A stretch of DNA of 64,000 bases from Aptenodytes patagonicus (taxonomy: Eukaryota; Chordata; Aves; Sphenisciformes; Spheniscidae): positions 2,115,501 through 2,179,500 of the forward strand of contig NC_134962.1 of NCBI RefSeq assembly GCF_965638725.1. Reading direction: 5' to 3'. The translations under genes and the position numbers were made by a program. Below, piece after piece: positions 31,832-42,560 of this stretch (position 1 is the stretch's first letter; each line of letters opens with the position of its first letter). Under the pieces are notes generated by a model. It searched no databases. It was not told the origin of the DNA and was given only the letters and a program-made list of their open reading frames with translations.

Positions 31832-33977
31832 CTGGAAGGGGAAAGTGAAGCTCTGTGACACTGGCTCGGCCGCCCGGCGCTGGCTGGGGCACGGGGGCAC
31901 CCGGGGAGAGGGCACCCCTGGGGTGGGAAGGGCTCCCTCGGCTGGTTCGGCACCTGAGCGGGGTCCTGGTGCTGGCAGGAGGAGGGGTTGGGGAATGGGA
32001 GCCCAAGCAGGGCTGTCCCAGCAGCAGGCTCGGGCTGTGCCCAGCGCTTCGGCACAGTGGGAGAATGGGGGTGCAAAGCCTCGGGGGGGGCCACGGGAAC
32101 CCCTTTGCCAGGGCAGGGGATTCTGCCTCCCACTGGTCCCCGGGGTGCCTGCTTCCCTGCATCCCACATCCACAGCCCCGCTCCTCTGCGGCCCCAATCA
32201 CCCATCCCCAAACCCCGCACCCCGCAGCCCCATATCCTGAATCCCGTGTCCCCGCACCCCGCAGCCCCATGTCTCCGCATCCTGCTGCCCCGTCTGGCCA
32301 TATCCTGCTTCCCGTAGTCCCGCATCCTGCAACTCCGTCTACCCATATCCTGCTTCCCGTGTTCCCACATCCCGCATCCTACAGCCACGTATCCCGCATC
32401 CTGCAGCCCTGTGTTCCCATATCCTGCATCCCCGCAGCTGTGTACCCCACAGCCCGGTATCTCTGCATCCCACAGCCTTGTTTCCCTGCATCTTGCGTAC
32501 GTGTAGCTCTGTATCCTCACATCCCGCAACCCACAGCCCCGTATTCCCGCATCCTCTAACGCCATATCCCACAGCCCTGTAGCGCTGCACCCCGCAGCCC
32601 TTGATCCCACAGCCCTGCATCCTTACAGCCCATGTCCCCGCAGCCCTGCAGCCTTGCAGCCCATGTCCCTGCAGCCCTGCAGCCTTGCAGCCCATGTCCC
32701 CGCAGCCCTGCAGCCTTGCAGCCCATGTCCCCGCAGCCCTGCAGCCTTGCAGCCCATGTCCCCGCAGCCCTGCAGCCTTGCAGCCCATGTCCCCGCAGCC
32801 CTGCAGCCTTACAGCCCATGTCCCCGCAGCCCTGCAGCCTTGCAGCCCATGTCCCCGCAGCCCTGCAGCCTTGCAGCCTGCATCCTTTGGTCCCATATCC
32901 TTACAGCTTGCATCCCGCAGCCCTCTAACCTTGCAGCCCACAGCCCTGCATCCCCCAGCCCCGTATCCCGCAGCACCCTGTCCCTGCCTCCTGCAGCACC
33001 CCATCCTTGTAACCCAGTTCCTGCACCCCCATATCCTCGCAGTCTGCGTCCCGCAGCCCTGTACCCTTGCAGCCTGGCTAGCACAGCCCCGTATCCTTGC
33101 ATCCCATGTCCCACTGCCTCATATCCTCGCAGCCTGCATCTCACAGCCCCGTACCCTTGCAGCGCACATCCCAATGCCCCGTACCCCTTCATCCCGCACT
33201 CCCAGCCCTGCATCCCTGCACCCCATACCCCTGCAACCCACGTCCCCAGTCCTGTATCCCTGCATCCCGCTGCCCCGTACCCCTGCAGCGTATATCCCCA
33301 GCCCTGTAACTCTACACCCCGCTGCCCCGTACCCCTGCAGCCCACATCTCCAGCCCTGTATCCCTGCATCCCGCTGCCCTGGACCCCTGTAGCCCGCATC
33401 CCCAGCCCCACAACTGCCTATCCCTGCATCCCCAGCCCCACACCCCCACATCCCTGCATCCCCAGCCCCGTACCCCCGTATCCCACAGCCCTGCGCTCTT
33501 GCAGCCCGCATCCCCAGCCCCGTACCCCCCGCACCCCTCCTCCCGCAGCCCGTCCCGCTCACCCAGCATCTTGCTGAGCACGGCGTTGTGCAGGTCGGGG
33601 TTCTGCTGCGCCAGCCGCTTGCGCTCATCCTTCGCCCAGACCATGAAGGCGTTCATGGGCCGGCGGATGCGGGAGTCCTCGCCGGCCTTGCCCTCGGCGC
33701 GGCCCGCCGGGGGGCTGTATCCATAGCCCGGCTCCGGGCTGGGCGTGCGGCTGGGGGCCGCGCCGGGGGCCGCGCCGGGGGCCGCGCCGCCGGGGCCGGG
33801 GCCGAAGGCGAAGCCGGGCTCGGGGCTGGGCGTGCGGCTGGCGGGGGAGGCGGCTCCCGGGGGGCGCGGGAAGGCGAGCCCGGGCTCAGCGGCCGGCACG
33901 GCGGCGGTGACCCATGAACAGTCGCCCCGGGGTTGCGATATCTCCTCTCGGCAGTAGTTAGACTCAGATATATTCAT
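30981..33977 (-). CDS. SOX18: Transcription factor SOX18 (SOXF group), two exons
   Basis: Exon 1 CDS is 33977-33563 and exon 2 is 31831-30981; the GT-AG intron splits the HMG box after KMLG. The product is 421 residues. The HMG box (about residues 103-181) has [20 protein letters not shown] and [12 protein letters not shown] with the usual basic tail. The C-terminal SOXF region keeps EFDQYLN, the beta-catenin-binding-type motif, and the ending [19 protein letters not shown]. The human protein ends almost identically. SOX18 is a nuclear regulator of endothelial, lymphatic and feather/hair development and is known to bind ACAAT-type sites and MEF2C/RBPJ partners. The start MNISESNY has a purine at -3, and residues RGDCSW match a short conserved N-terminal patch. 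Position left of TCEA2 and in opposite orientation fits SOX18 rather than SOX7 or SOX17. Confidence 0.95.
32150..33540. repeat. Minisatellite filling the SOX18 intron
   Basis: Most of the 1.7-kb intron is a degenerate array of short C-rich units (CCCGCATCC, CAGCCC, CCTGCAGCC). At 32641-32878 it resolves into eight near-identical 31-bp copies starting CAGCCCTGCAGCCTTGCAGC at 32641, 32672, 32703, 32734, 32765, 32796, 32827 and 32858. Because 31 is not a multiple of 3, frames here show a 31-residue period. These frames are not genes. Confidence 0.92.
33563..33977 (-). CDS. SOX18: SOX18 exon 1 (coding part)
   Basis: Starts at ATG 33977-33975 and ends at the donor CTGG|GTGAGC (33563/33562). Encodes an Ala/Pro-rich N-terminal region and the first half of the HMG box. 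The motif SRTPSPEPG occurs twice, about 30 residues apart, separated by [13 protein letters not shown]. Only one SPEPG is expected from the mammalian protein as I recall it. Confidence 0.93.
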
Positions 33978-34204
33978 TCCAGCTGGACAGCACTTTGTGT
34001 CCGACCCGACCGGGTGCCGGAGAGAGAACCGGGTCCCGCCGCGTCCCACCGGGTCCAGCAGCCGCCGAGCAGCAGCCCCGCCGCTCGCCTCCCTCGCCTG
34101 CGCTTCTGGGGGATTTGGGGTCGGCTTGTTATGTTTTGGTTTCTTTTCTTTTTTTTCCTCTTTTATTTTTTTTTTCCCCCCCTTTCCCCCCAAAAAAAAC
34201 TTTT

Positions 34205-34264
34205 GGGATGATGCTGGGCTGGAAGGGGCAAAATATAGCCGGGCTGGACCAATCAGCGGGGCGG
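34205..34264 (-). promoter_or_regulatory. SOX18: SOX18 core promoter
   Basis: Read on the minus strand, the order is a GC box (34264-34258), an inverted CCAAT box (CCAAT on plus at 34249-34253) and a TATA box TATATTTT (34237-34230). This spacing places initiation near 34200-34210, giving a 5-prime UTR of about 230 bases that begins in an A/G-rich run. Confidence 0.6.
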
Positions 34265-34433
34265 AGGGGAGGAGGAGGAGGAGGAGGAGGACGACGACGA
34301 CGACGACGACGACGAGAGGGAGAGGGAGAGGAGGAGGAGGAGGAGGAGGAGATGAGGGGGAGGAGGAGGAGGAGGAGGAGGAGGAGGAGGAGGAGGAGGA
34401 GGAGGAGGAGGAGGAGGAGGAGGAGGAAGGGGG
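34265..34433. repeat. (GAG)n/(GAC)n polypurine tract upstream of SOX18
   Basis: About 170 bp of GAG/GGA triplets with an inner run of eight GAC units. It abuts the SOX18 GC box. A homopurine tract of this length can form triplex or quadruplex DNA. Glu-, Ser- and Pro-homopolymer frames through it are artefacts. Confidence 0.92.
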
Positions 34434-34545
34434 TCGTCCCCAGGCACCAGCAGGAAAAGCCACCCGGGGAGGGCCGGGCTGGGACCGGTGTGGACGCTGC
34501 TGCCCAGTTCCCTTCCTTCCAAGGAGGAGGGTTATTAATTTTTTC

Positions 34546-34610
34546 TCTGTCTTCTTTTCCTTCCTTCTTTTCTTTCTTTTCTTTCTTTTCTTTCTTTTCT
34601 TTCTTTGCAA
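34546..34610. repeat. (TTTTC)n microsatellite
   Basis: About 60 bp of TTTTC/TTTC units on the plus strand, upstream of the SOX18 promoter purine tract. Confidence 0.85.
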
Positions 34611-35187
34611 GCCCCTTTCCTGGCTACTTGCGATCTGCCCGTGCCTCCCGCAGCCCTGCCGAGCCGAGGGAGGGAAGTGTTTAGATTTGCCTGCCAGGCT
34701 GCCTGTTTGCAGGCAGACAGGGATGCTTGGGGCTTCGCGTTTATTTTTCTTATGACTTATTTCATGTGTGTGTTTTGGCCAGCGTTCCCCGTCCGGGGTC
34801 GGGAGCAGCCCTGGGGTGAAGGCAAGGGTGAGCCCTCTTCCCCCGGCAATTTTCTGGTGGGAATTTCAGTGCCGGGGGGAGAAACGGCTCCTTGCTTTTA
34901 AGCACTGTTCACATGAAAAGAAATGTGTTGCCAGCCTGTCAGCCTAGGGACTGTTGAGGAATGGTGGGTTCACCGGCAGCCGGGTGATTGCAGCTAAAAC
35001 CTGCCTCCCGAGCTGCACTGCTGGGGCTGGCGCGGCCGTGCCGTTGCCGCACACGCCATGGGCACGGCAGCGTACCCACGGCACGCTGCCATCGGCGGCC
35101 GTGGAGAAGCAGCACGTCCCCCCAGTGCCAGGTCACTGCTCCGCTCGCTCGGCTGCCGTCCAGCAGAGATTTGCAGTGCCAAGAGCC

Positions 35188-35245
35188 AGGCTAGGTGGTC
35201 TGAAGGTCCTTCCTGCCTTTGGCATGGAGGAGTTATGAACTCCAC
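35188..35245 (+). mobile_element. Possible CR1-like 3-prime tail
   Basis: GGCTAGGTGGTCTGAAGGTC followed by CTTCCTGCC...TTATGAAC resembles the CR1 3-prime terminus. It is too short and diverged to be certain. Confidence 0.33.
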
Positions 35246-36688
35246 GGGACCCGTTCGCAAGCAAGGAGATCTGCTTGCACACTCCCTGCTCCCTGACACC
35301 CCCCCAGGCAATTGGGTTGACGTGTGAAAGATGCCCCAGCTCCGGGTATCTGCCTCCAAGCCCCCTCCGGCTGCGGACATGCCTGAGACCCCAGCCTGAA
35401 ATGTGAACCTCAGCGTTAGGAAGACTTGGGGCACCGGGTTGCGCAAGAGCCCCGCTCCCAGCCTCCTCACAGCGGTGGGGTATTGCATGCCATGGTTTCT
35501 GTGTGTCTGGAAGTGATTTGAAAAAGCCGATCTGCTGTTAACCCTAAACAAAACAAAGGCCTTAAAAAAAAAAAAAAAAAAAAAAGTCTCACTTATTCTT
35601 CAATCGCTAGCCAGGAGCAACAGAGGTTTCAGGCTAGATTTCCTTCACGTTCCCGGAGCCTCTTAATATTTTGCAAGAGCAAATCAGCACCAGTCCACAG
35701 GAGAGCCCGTACAGCTGCAAGGAGCCTCCTCTCCGCTCTCCCCTGTCCTGCCCCGGCTATACAGCCGAGGAGGGTGCCAGAGCATCGCCACGCCAGAGGA
35801 GCAGCCGTGTGCCACTGCCCGGAGCTGAGCCCCTGAGCCACTGGAGGCTTTGGCTCTTTGCCCCTGCCCCAGGAGCAGCAAGGTGGGTGCTGGGGCGGAG
35901 CTGGGGGCCCCCAGCCCAGGGCCCATGGCTGCTTGTGGGCTAAAGTGAGCAGCCTTTGGGGCAGTTGGACTGGGCAGCTGCTGGGGACATCCCCAGGAAC
36001 ATCCCCCCTGCTGCCGATCCTGGCCCTTCTCCCAAGCACGTGGCGCTTTCCCTGGCCGCATCCACCCCGTGGCCTCCCACGTGGCCCCATCAGCATCCTT
36101 GGCCTCTGGGCGGGCCCAGAACTGGACTGGAGCCAGGGCTGGACCTGGTGCCACCAGTTGGCATTTGGGACGTGGTGGGGATGAGCTGCAGCGGGGTGAG
36201 AAAGGGGGCAGCTCAGATTTTTCCAGCCCTGGAAATGATGCTAAGAGCTGGGGCAAACCCTCCCAGGGGGAGGCAGATGCAGAGCTTCGTGCCCTCCACG
36301 CTTGCTCCGTGCGACCGCTCCAAGCGTGGCCCTCCTCCGCACGGGATGGCAGTGGGCTCGCGATGCTTTCCTTACGCAGGGGCAGCGCAGGGCGGGGGAT
36401 CAGAGCGGTGCTGCTGTCCCTGTAGCGCTGGGGTAGTTTGGGATCTCCTCTGCCCACGGAGCAAAGCCGGGCGCTTCGACCCCAGAGCATGCATGCGGTG
36501 CAAACCCTGCCTTGCAGCGCGTCTGCAAACCCTGCCTTGCATTGCCATCGGTGCCGTGTCCCAGTGCAAGGAAGAGCCAAGGAGGGTGGCGGAGGGGGAA
36601 AGGAAGGGTACGGCTGCTGGAGGAGGAGGGATGAGAACTGTGAAGCAGGGAGAGGGGAAGGAGAGCTGCAAGGGGGGATGGAGCAGCG

Positions 36689-36755
36689 TGCAAAGCACCC
36701 AAAAATGCCTGGGTCCAAAGATGCCTGGGTGCAAAGCACCCGAAAATGCCTGGAC
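36689..36755. repeat. 40-bp direct duplication
   Basis: GTGCAAAGCACCC followed by AAAATGCCTGG occurs at 36689 and again at 36729 with one or two changes. Confidence 0.75.
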
Positions 36756-37924
36756 TGCCGAGGAGGGATATGGGGGGCCCCGCTGCCTGGCCATGTGGGC
36801 GATGCCGCACCGCTTCACTCCTCCTCCCCACAGCCAGCATCTGCCCTGGAGAGGGAAGGCACCCACGCCCAGCCGGGCTGCGGGGTGAAGCGCGCAGGGT
36901 CTGTGCCTAGTTCAGCTTTCCTGGAGGGGGCCACACACAAACCCCCCGCAGCACAACCCCTCCTTTCGCACCGCTGCCCCAGGGACATGGCGATGCGGCA
37001 CGGGATGCTGGTGAACCCCCGGCCCCGGCTCCTCACCGGCCGCATCTGCGGCGGCGCATGGGGAGGAAGCGCTGGACATCCCTGGGCAGAGATAAGATCG
37101 GTGTGCACGCCAGCTGGGTGACCTCTCCCCGCGCCCTCCTCGCCGGGCCTGGCGTCGGGTGAGCTGGACCCCGGCCCGGCACACAGCCTCAGGAGTTGTA
37201 TATTATTTTTTTTTTCTTTTTTCTCCCCCCCCCCCCCCAGTTTTATTGGGCTGGTGGCTCACTGCCCCCACCCCGGCCCCCGGTTTCCCTTCCTAGCATC
37301 CCACGCAGCCCAGCACCACACCTAACAGAGGAAGCGTGGTGGGGACGGCAGCCTCCGCTCCCCAGCACAAAGGCATTTTCCCTCCCCGCCCCCAGCCCGC
37401 GCCTCTCGCCGCCGGTTATTCCTCCCAGCCAGGTCCGACGCCGAGCTCCCACCCACCTAAAAATAGATGCGGCACCACCTGGATCATCCCAAGGGGTTTT
37501 GGGGGTTTGAAGGGGGGGTGGTGGGGATGGCAAGAAGGTAAGACCGAGCGTTGCTGGCTGAGCCTGATGGTTATTTCTGCTGCTGATGGCTGCGGGTGGG
37601 TGCAGGAGCCCCAGGCTGAGCTAGGGGCTGTGCAACCAAATCCAAGGGATTTACCCCCAGAATTTGCATCCAGGTTACAGAGGCAGTGGGTGGATGGTGG
37701 CAGGGCTGCCGCAGCACAGCAGCAGCAAAGCCCCGAACCGTGGTGGGAAAATGGCTTTTTATTCTCATTTTGCAGAGGGTGCAAGGTGCAAGGTGCAAGG
37801 GGAGCAGTCAGTGGGGCAGGGGCAGGAGCAGGATCCGTCCCCGGGCCTGGGTGCGGGCACTGCACCCTCCTGCAGTGGCCAGCGCCTTCTTCGCTCACTT
37901 ACATGGACCAGCCTTGCTTCTGGA

Positions 37925-38070
37925 TGTGTTCACACCGCTAATGGATTAATCACCATGCAATTACCGGCGTGGGGCTGGTGCTGTGGTGTGTCCAATTGGA
38001 TGAATGAGGTAATTCACAGGAAGAGATTCCTTGTTAATTACAGCTAATAATTATCTTTAGGCCACACCGC
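37925..38070. promoter_or_regulatory. AT-rich candidate enhancer with paired ETS-like sites
   Basis: Contains CTAATGGATTAATCACC, TGCAATTACC, TCCAATTGGATGAATG, CACAGGAAGAGATTCCTTGTT and TTAATTACAGCTAATAATTATC. The inverted CAGGAA...TTCCTTG pair (about 38017-38033) fits back-to-back ETS sites. ETS factors are typical of endothelial enhancers and SOX18 is an endothelial gene about 4 kb away. Confidence 0.4.
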
Positions 38071-38979
38071 ACAGGTACCTGGAGCGGTGCGGCCAGGCAG
38101 GATGGATGTGACCTACAGCCGCTTCTTCATCCCGAAGGAGATGCCCTTTACCAGGGACGGCCGAGGGGAGCGGGGTGACCCACGCAGGGCTGCTCGGTGC
38201 CACCGTGGGACGCCCGGACCAGCGGCTCCCCCGGCGCCCCGAGAGGTGCCCCTGTGCTGGCGGGTCCCGGGGGCTCCCCTGGGGCCGGGGCTGCTGCAGC
38301 CTTGCTGGAACAAAGGCTTCCCAAAGAAAGGCGCTTCCTGGAGAGCAAAGGACTCGGGGCCAGGGCTGTGTGTGAGCCCTGCCGCGAGGCTGAAGTCATC
38401 TGCTGGGAAACGCTCTGTGTCTCGCCGGAGCCTCCCTTTTTCCAGGGCCCAGCTCAGCGCCTGGTTTCCTTGTGGACAAATAGTTCAGTGGGTCAGGCAG
38501 AGCTGGCAAGCACCGAGCAAGCCAGCCGGGGGCTGCCGGGCGCCGGCAGCTGTGGTACGGCATCTGTGTTAGGAGCATCCCGGCAGCAGCTACGTGCCCG
38601 TGCAAGGGTGACATGTCCCCTGTGTCCCCAGCCGGGGACTGGACTCTTTCCCACCCGAGTCGGGGCGGCGGGTGGAGAACGGGTGGTCGCGGTCAGCCCC
38701 AGCCCCGGGAACGGCCAACTCAGCTGTTTTCTGCTCATTTGCTCTTTTTCTTGGCTTCCATCTCTATCTGACAAGTGAAGGGCACCGGGGACAGTGGAAA
38801 GGTGCCCTGGGCCACAGTGGCTCTCTGCCCCGAGAACGTGCCAGCCTGGGTGATTGCTGCCACTCTGCCCCGCTGTCACCCATGCCGGCAGGTCCCCGAC
38901 GGCTGCAGGGTTGAGCTGGGAGCGTGGTGCGGACTGTGCCGGCCAAGCCCAACAATCAGGCACCGCATCCGAGGAAGCG

Positions 38980-39125
38980 GAGAAAGTTGCCTTTCTTTTT
39001 CAGCTCTTTTCAATAACCAGAGGTCAGCCTTGTTTATACAGGATTATAACTGGAACGACAACAGCAATACTCATTGTGCGAGCAGCGAAACCCACAGCTA
39101 ACCTGAAAAATCTGTTTGCTCCTCA
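38980..39125. promoter_or_regulatory. AT-rich candidate regulatory element
   Basis: Contains CCTTTCTTTTTC, TCAATAACC, CCTTGTTTATAC, CAGCAATACTCATTGTG and CTGTTTGC, i.e. forkhead-like (TTGTTTA) and SOX-like (ATTGT) cores. No coding frame. Confidence 0.3.
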
Positions 39126-39554
39126 CAGGCACAGTCATCGCAGCCTCCCGGGTGGTGGCCAGAGCCCTTGGTCCTCACCGGGGCCGTCCTGCCTCCCCTA
39201 CCTCTGCCTTTGCCCTGCCACGGCCCCTTCTTGCACAGCCCTGCCTCTCCGGTGATGGTCCCACCAGCTCGGGGTGCCGCACTTCCAGCCACATCACCCT
39301 GTGTTTGCTCCCTGACCCGCTCCCCCTGAAACCCGGGGTGCAGCCCCCACGTCCCGAGCGTGAGTGAAGCTGCTGCAAATCCCACCCACAGTGCTTACAG
39401 CCAGGCTAATGCCGGGGAAAGGCTTTGGCTCGGCACGGTGCGGTGCACAAGGAGGGCTGAGCATGCCGGGGCGCATGGGGCGGGTGTGCTCAGGGCACGC
39501 ATGCGTGCACTGGCTGCAGTCGCTTCCCCGGCAGCTGATTGCGGCAGCAGTCGT

Positions 39555-39800
39555 TGCTTTAATACTCGGTTCCCATCACAGAGAGAGCCCAGGCTTTTAG
39601 GAAGGAAAGTCTTACACTTCTACCAATCATTTCAAGACTCCCATAAACACATTTTTGGTTTGGCATTAATGAATTACCTCAATGCAGAGCTACTCATGCC
39701 AAATACATGAATACAGAGTGTAGAAAAGCCGCCGAGAAGCAGATTTGGCTGCCATTCAGCTGCTCCGATCGGCACAATTTCTTTTCTCGATTATAGCAAG
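39555..39800. promoter_or_regulatory. AT-rich candidate regulatory element
   Basis: Unique sequence with TTTAATACTCGG, ACCAATCATTTC, CATAAACACATTTTTGG, GGCATTAATGAATTACC and a GGAAGGAAAG ETS-like motif. Composition contrasts with both flanks. Confidence 0.33.
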
Positions 39801-40985
39801 AAAATGCACTCTGCCTGTGGCACCGCATCCTCCCAGGAACAAGCAGCTGGCCGACAGTTGGGCTGTGCAGAGCCTGGGCACGCCAGGGTTATTCGCTTCT
39901 TCCATCACTCGAATTGGCAGAAAATGCTGCTCGCTGGTGTCTGTGCAGGAGATGCAGCCAAGAGCCGGGATCCTGCTCTTTCTGCATGCTCAGGCTCGCT
40001 GCTCTGGGTTGCCTGACCTCCTCTGGGTTGCTGGGGAAAGAAAAGGAAAACTGCAATTAGGAGGATTTCTGAGCCTGGCTTTTTTAGGGAGGTGGTTCGG
40101 GGCTGCCCGTCTGTGGCCCTGCAGCCACGCGTGCCCACGAGCACCATGGCTGGGTACAGCTCCACCGTGGCCCCTCTCCATGGAGCAGTGAACCCTCACC
40201 CGCAGCCTCAGCGACCGTGTCCCCTGCTTTCCTCCAACAGCCATGGCCCTGCCACGCTGGGGACTGCCAGGAGATGATGTGCCCCCCAGGAAAAGTGCAG
40301 CCCCCCTTTTGCAGAAGCCTTTCTCGCCAGGGCTCTGCTCTCTGGGTTCCTGACCTCCGCGCCCCACCGGGTGTTTGCTCGTCCCTTGCTCTTTGAGCAT
40401 CATTTGACTGAAAGTACCACCGATAAATCCTCATCCTCATGGATGAGGATGCCACTTTCAAGCAGGGGAGAGGAGGGGAATTGAGGAAGGCAACACGGCG
40501 ATCACACCTCGACTGCTTTGCGTCTCAGTCCTCAGGAGCTCGTCAGCAAGGGCTGAGCTGGTAATTGCCTCTCTGCTCCCTAAAATGAAGCTCCGGCGAC
40601 AGGCGAGCAGGGGAGAGGGGCTGGCTGGCTGCACTCCTGCACCCACCGAGCCCCGCGGCTAGCAGCAGGAGGGTCGCCCGTCCTCTCCCTCACCGGGAGG
40701 GCTGATGCAGCAGCGCAGGACATCTCCATCTGGGAAAGGTTTGCTGTTCTCAAGAGCTGCTGAGGCTCCCGACATGTTTTAACTTAGCGCGAGGCATTAC
40801 CTCACCGGCCTGCCCAGATGGCAGATGGCTGCTGGCTGCGCTGTGCTCCTCTCTCCCCTTTCCCCGCTTCGTCTGCAGCCCCTGAACCCAGCGCTTTCCG
40901 CTCGGGTTCTCCATGCACTGGCCAGTTTGCTCACAGGATCCCCGGAAGGCAGTCGCCTGTTTCGTGAGCATCACCCCAGCCAGGC

Positions 40986-41073
40986 CTGGAGGAAGAGGAG
41001 CCCTTTGCATCACCCCTGGAGGAAGGGGAACACTGCAGCATCCCTGGAGGAAGGGGAGCCCTTTGCAGCATCC
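40986..41073. repeat. About 30-bp tandem repeat, three copies
   Basis: Units starting CTGGAGGAAG at 40986, 41016 and 41044, with CCTTTGCA inside two of them. Confidence 0.78.
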
Positions 41074-42304
41074 CTGGCAACGACAACCTTTGCCGAAGCT
41101 CGCAGCCCGCCTCCTGGCACACAGGGTCTCGTGGCTACTTCTCTGCTTCACCAAGGCTTTCACCGCCCAGCAGCAGGGATGAGGATGTTGCTGAGAGCAA
41201 CCTCACCTTCACATAGACAGGGAAACCCTCAGTGCAAAACCCAAGTGCAAGAGAGGGGTTTTGGCTCAGAGAGGGGTAGACACTGCCGTGGCTCTGTGCC
41301 TCAGTTTCCCCACGCGCTGTGCAGTGCACGGGGCCACCCAGCCCCTCCTTGGGCCCTTTAGAGACAACAGTCTCCCCAGCAAAGGGCAGGATGTATCAGG
41401 GTAATTTTGACAGAGTGCTTCTTTCCTGAGAGAGAACAATAATAATAATTACAATACTAATACTAAGAACAAAGAAAAAGGCCTGAGAGCTTTCCCTCCC
41501 TGCAAGCAGAGGAACAACTTTTGCTTTTCGGTGCTGTATTGGGGACTTTAAGGGAAGGGAAATGAGCATTTGCAGCTCAAAACCCCAAGAACTGTGACAT
41601 CCCCCCCATAAATTGGCCTAAAAATGAGATTTAAAAGCTTGCCACAGGCAGCATCTTTTTCTTCACTTTCTGATTTCAGAGCATCCTTTGTGCTGCAGCT
41701 CAGGGAAAATGGCAGCAAAATCCCCCAGCAGCAGAGCTGGGGCTTGCGGATGCTGCGAGCGGCCGCGGGGGAGTTTGGTGCAGGGATGCAGGCTGGGAGG
41801 AGGAGGACGGCGCGGACCCCCAGGGATGAAGGCTGCACCGATGCCAGGGGATCCCCGCAGCTGGTGGGGCGCAGGGGGCCGGGGGCAGGACGGAGGCAGC
41901 AGGGAAGGTCTCTAAGGGAAAGGCTTTGTTCGCAGGCCAGCCGGCAGAGTGCGAGGGCCTCCGGGTTCCAGCATTTCTCCTCCACTTCGCTCCTGCTGTG
42001 CACGGGAGCCGGGCCAAGGTGGAGCACAGCGGGGTGGAGCGGGTCCCCGAGGAAGGCAGGGGACGGCCACGCATTTAGCCCTTAAATTGCCTGGGAAAGC
42101 GTCTCTATCTTTCCATCTCCCTCCAGGGCTCTTCTCTCACCCAAGCGGAGGCTGTTTCCCAGGCTGCTCGTCCCGAACACCTCCACCTCTGCCCTCCTCC
42201 TAACGAGCCCTCTTGCTTGGCCCGTTCAACCTTGCTCGGACCTGAAAGCGCTCGGGAAGGATAAGCAAAGGCTCACGACAGAACAGCCCTTCGTGGCGTG
42301 CTTG

Positions 42305-42560
42305 AGCTGGAGAAATAAGGTTAAAGGCTCTTATCTGATGGAGCCACAGCCTTGCCAAAGCCTGTTGCTATCAGCTCGGGACACATGTGCTATTGGCAAA
42401 GCTTCGGGGACACAATAATACAAACAGTTTTCATTGTCGAGTCAACAATGATGGGAGAAGGAGCCTGGTGCTATTACCGGTATAAAAGGCGCACTGTAGG
42501 AAAGCTCAGGACAGGAGGATGCAGTCGGAATCAACAGCGGGGTTTAGCAGATTACAGTTA
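42305..42560. promoter_or_regulatory. Candidate enhancer with palindromic SOX sites and a GATA-like site
   Basis: Contains CTCTTATCTGATGG (GATA-like), ACACAATAATACAAAC and CATTGT (42432-42437) facing ACAATG (42445-42450) across 7 bases, followed by GGTATAAAAGGCGC, a TATA-like sequence. The combination would suit a SOX-responsive element or a promoter of an unannotated transcript running rightward from about 42510. Confidence 0.38.

Noticed and set aside
32601-33628. Several long repetitive Pro/Cys/Ser- and Gly/Ala/Cys-rich frames
   Set aside because: They follow the 31-bp minisatellite inside the SOX18 intron and read across splice sites.
33995-34755. Frames with poly-Glu, poly-Arg, poly-Ser or poly-Pro
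   Set aside because: They are generated by the (GAG)n tract upstream of SOX18.
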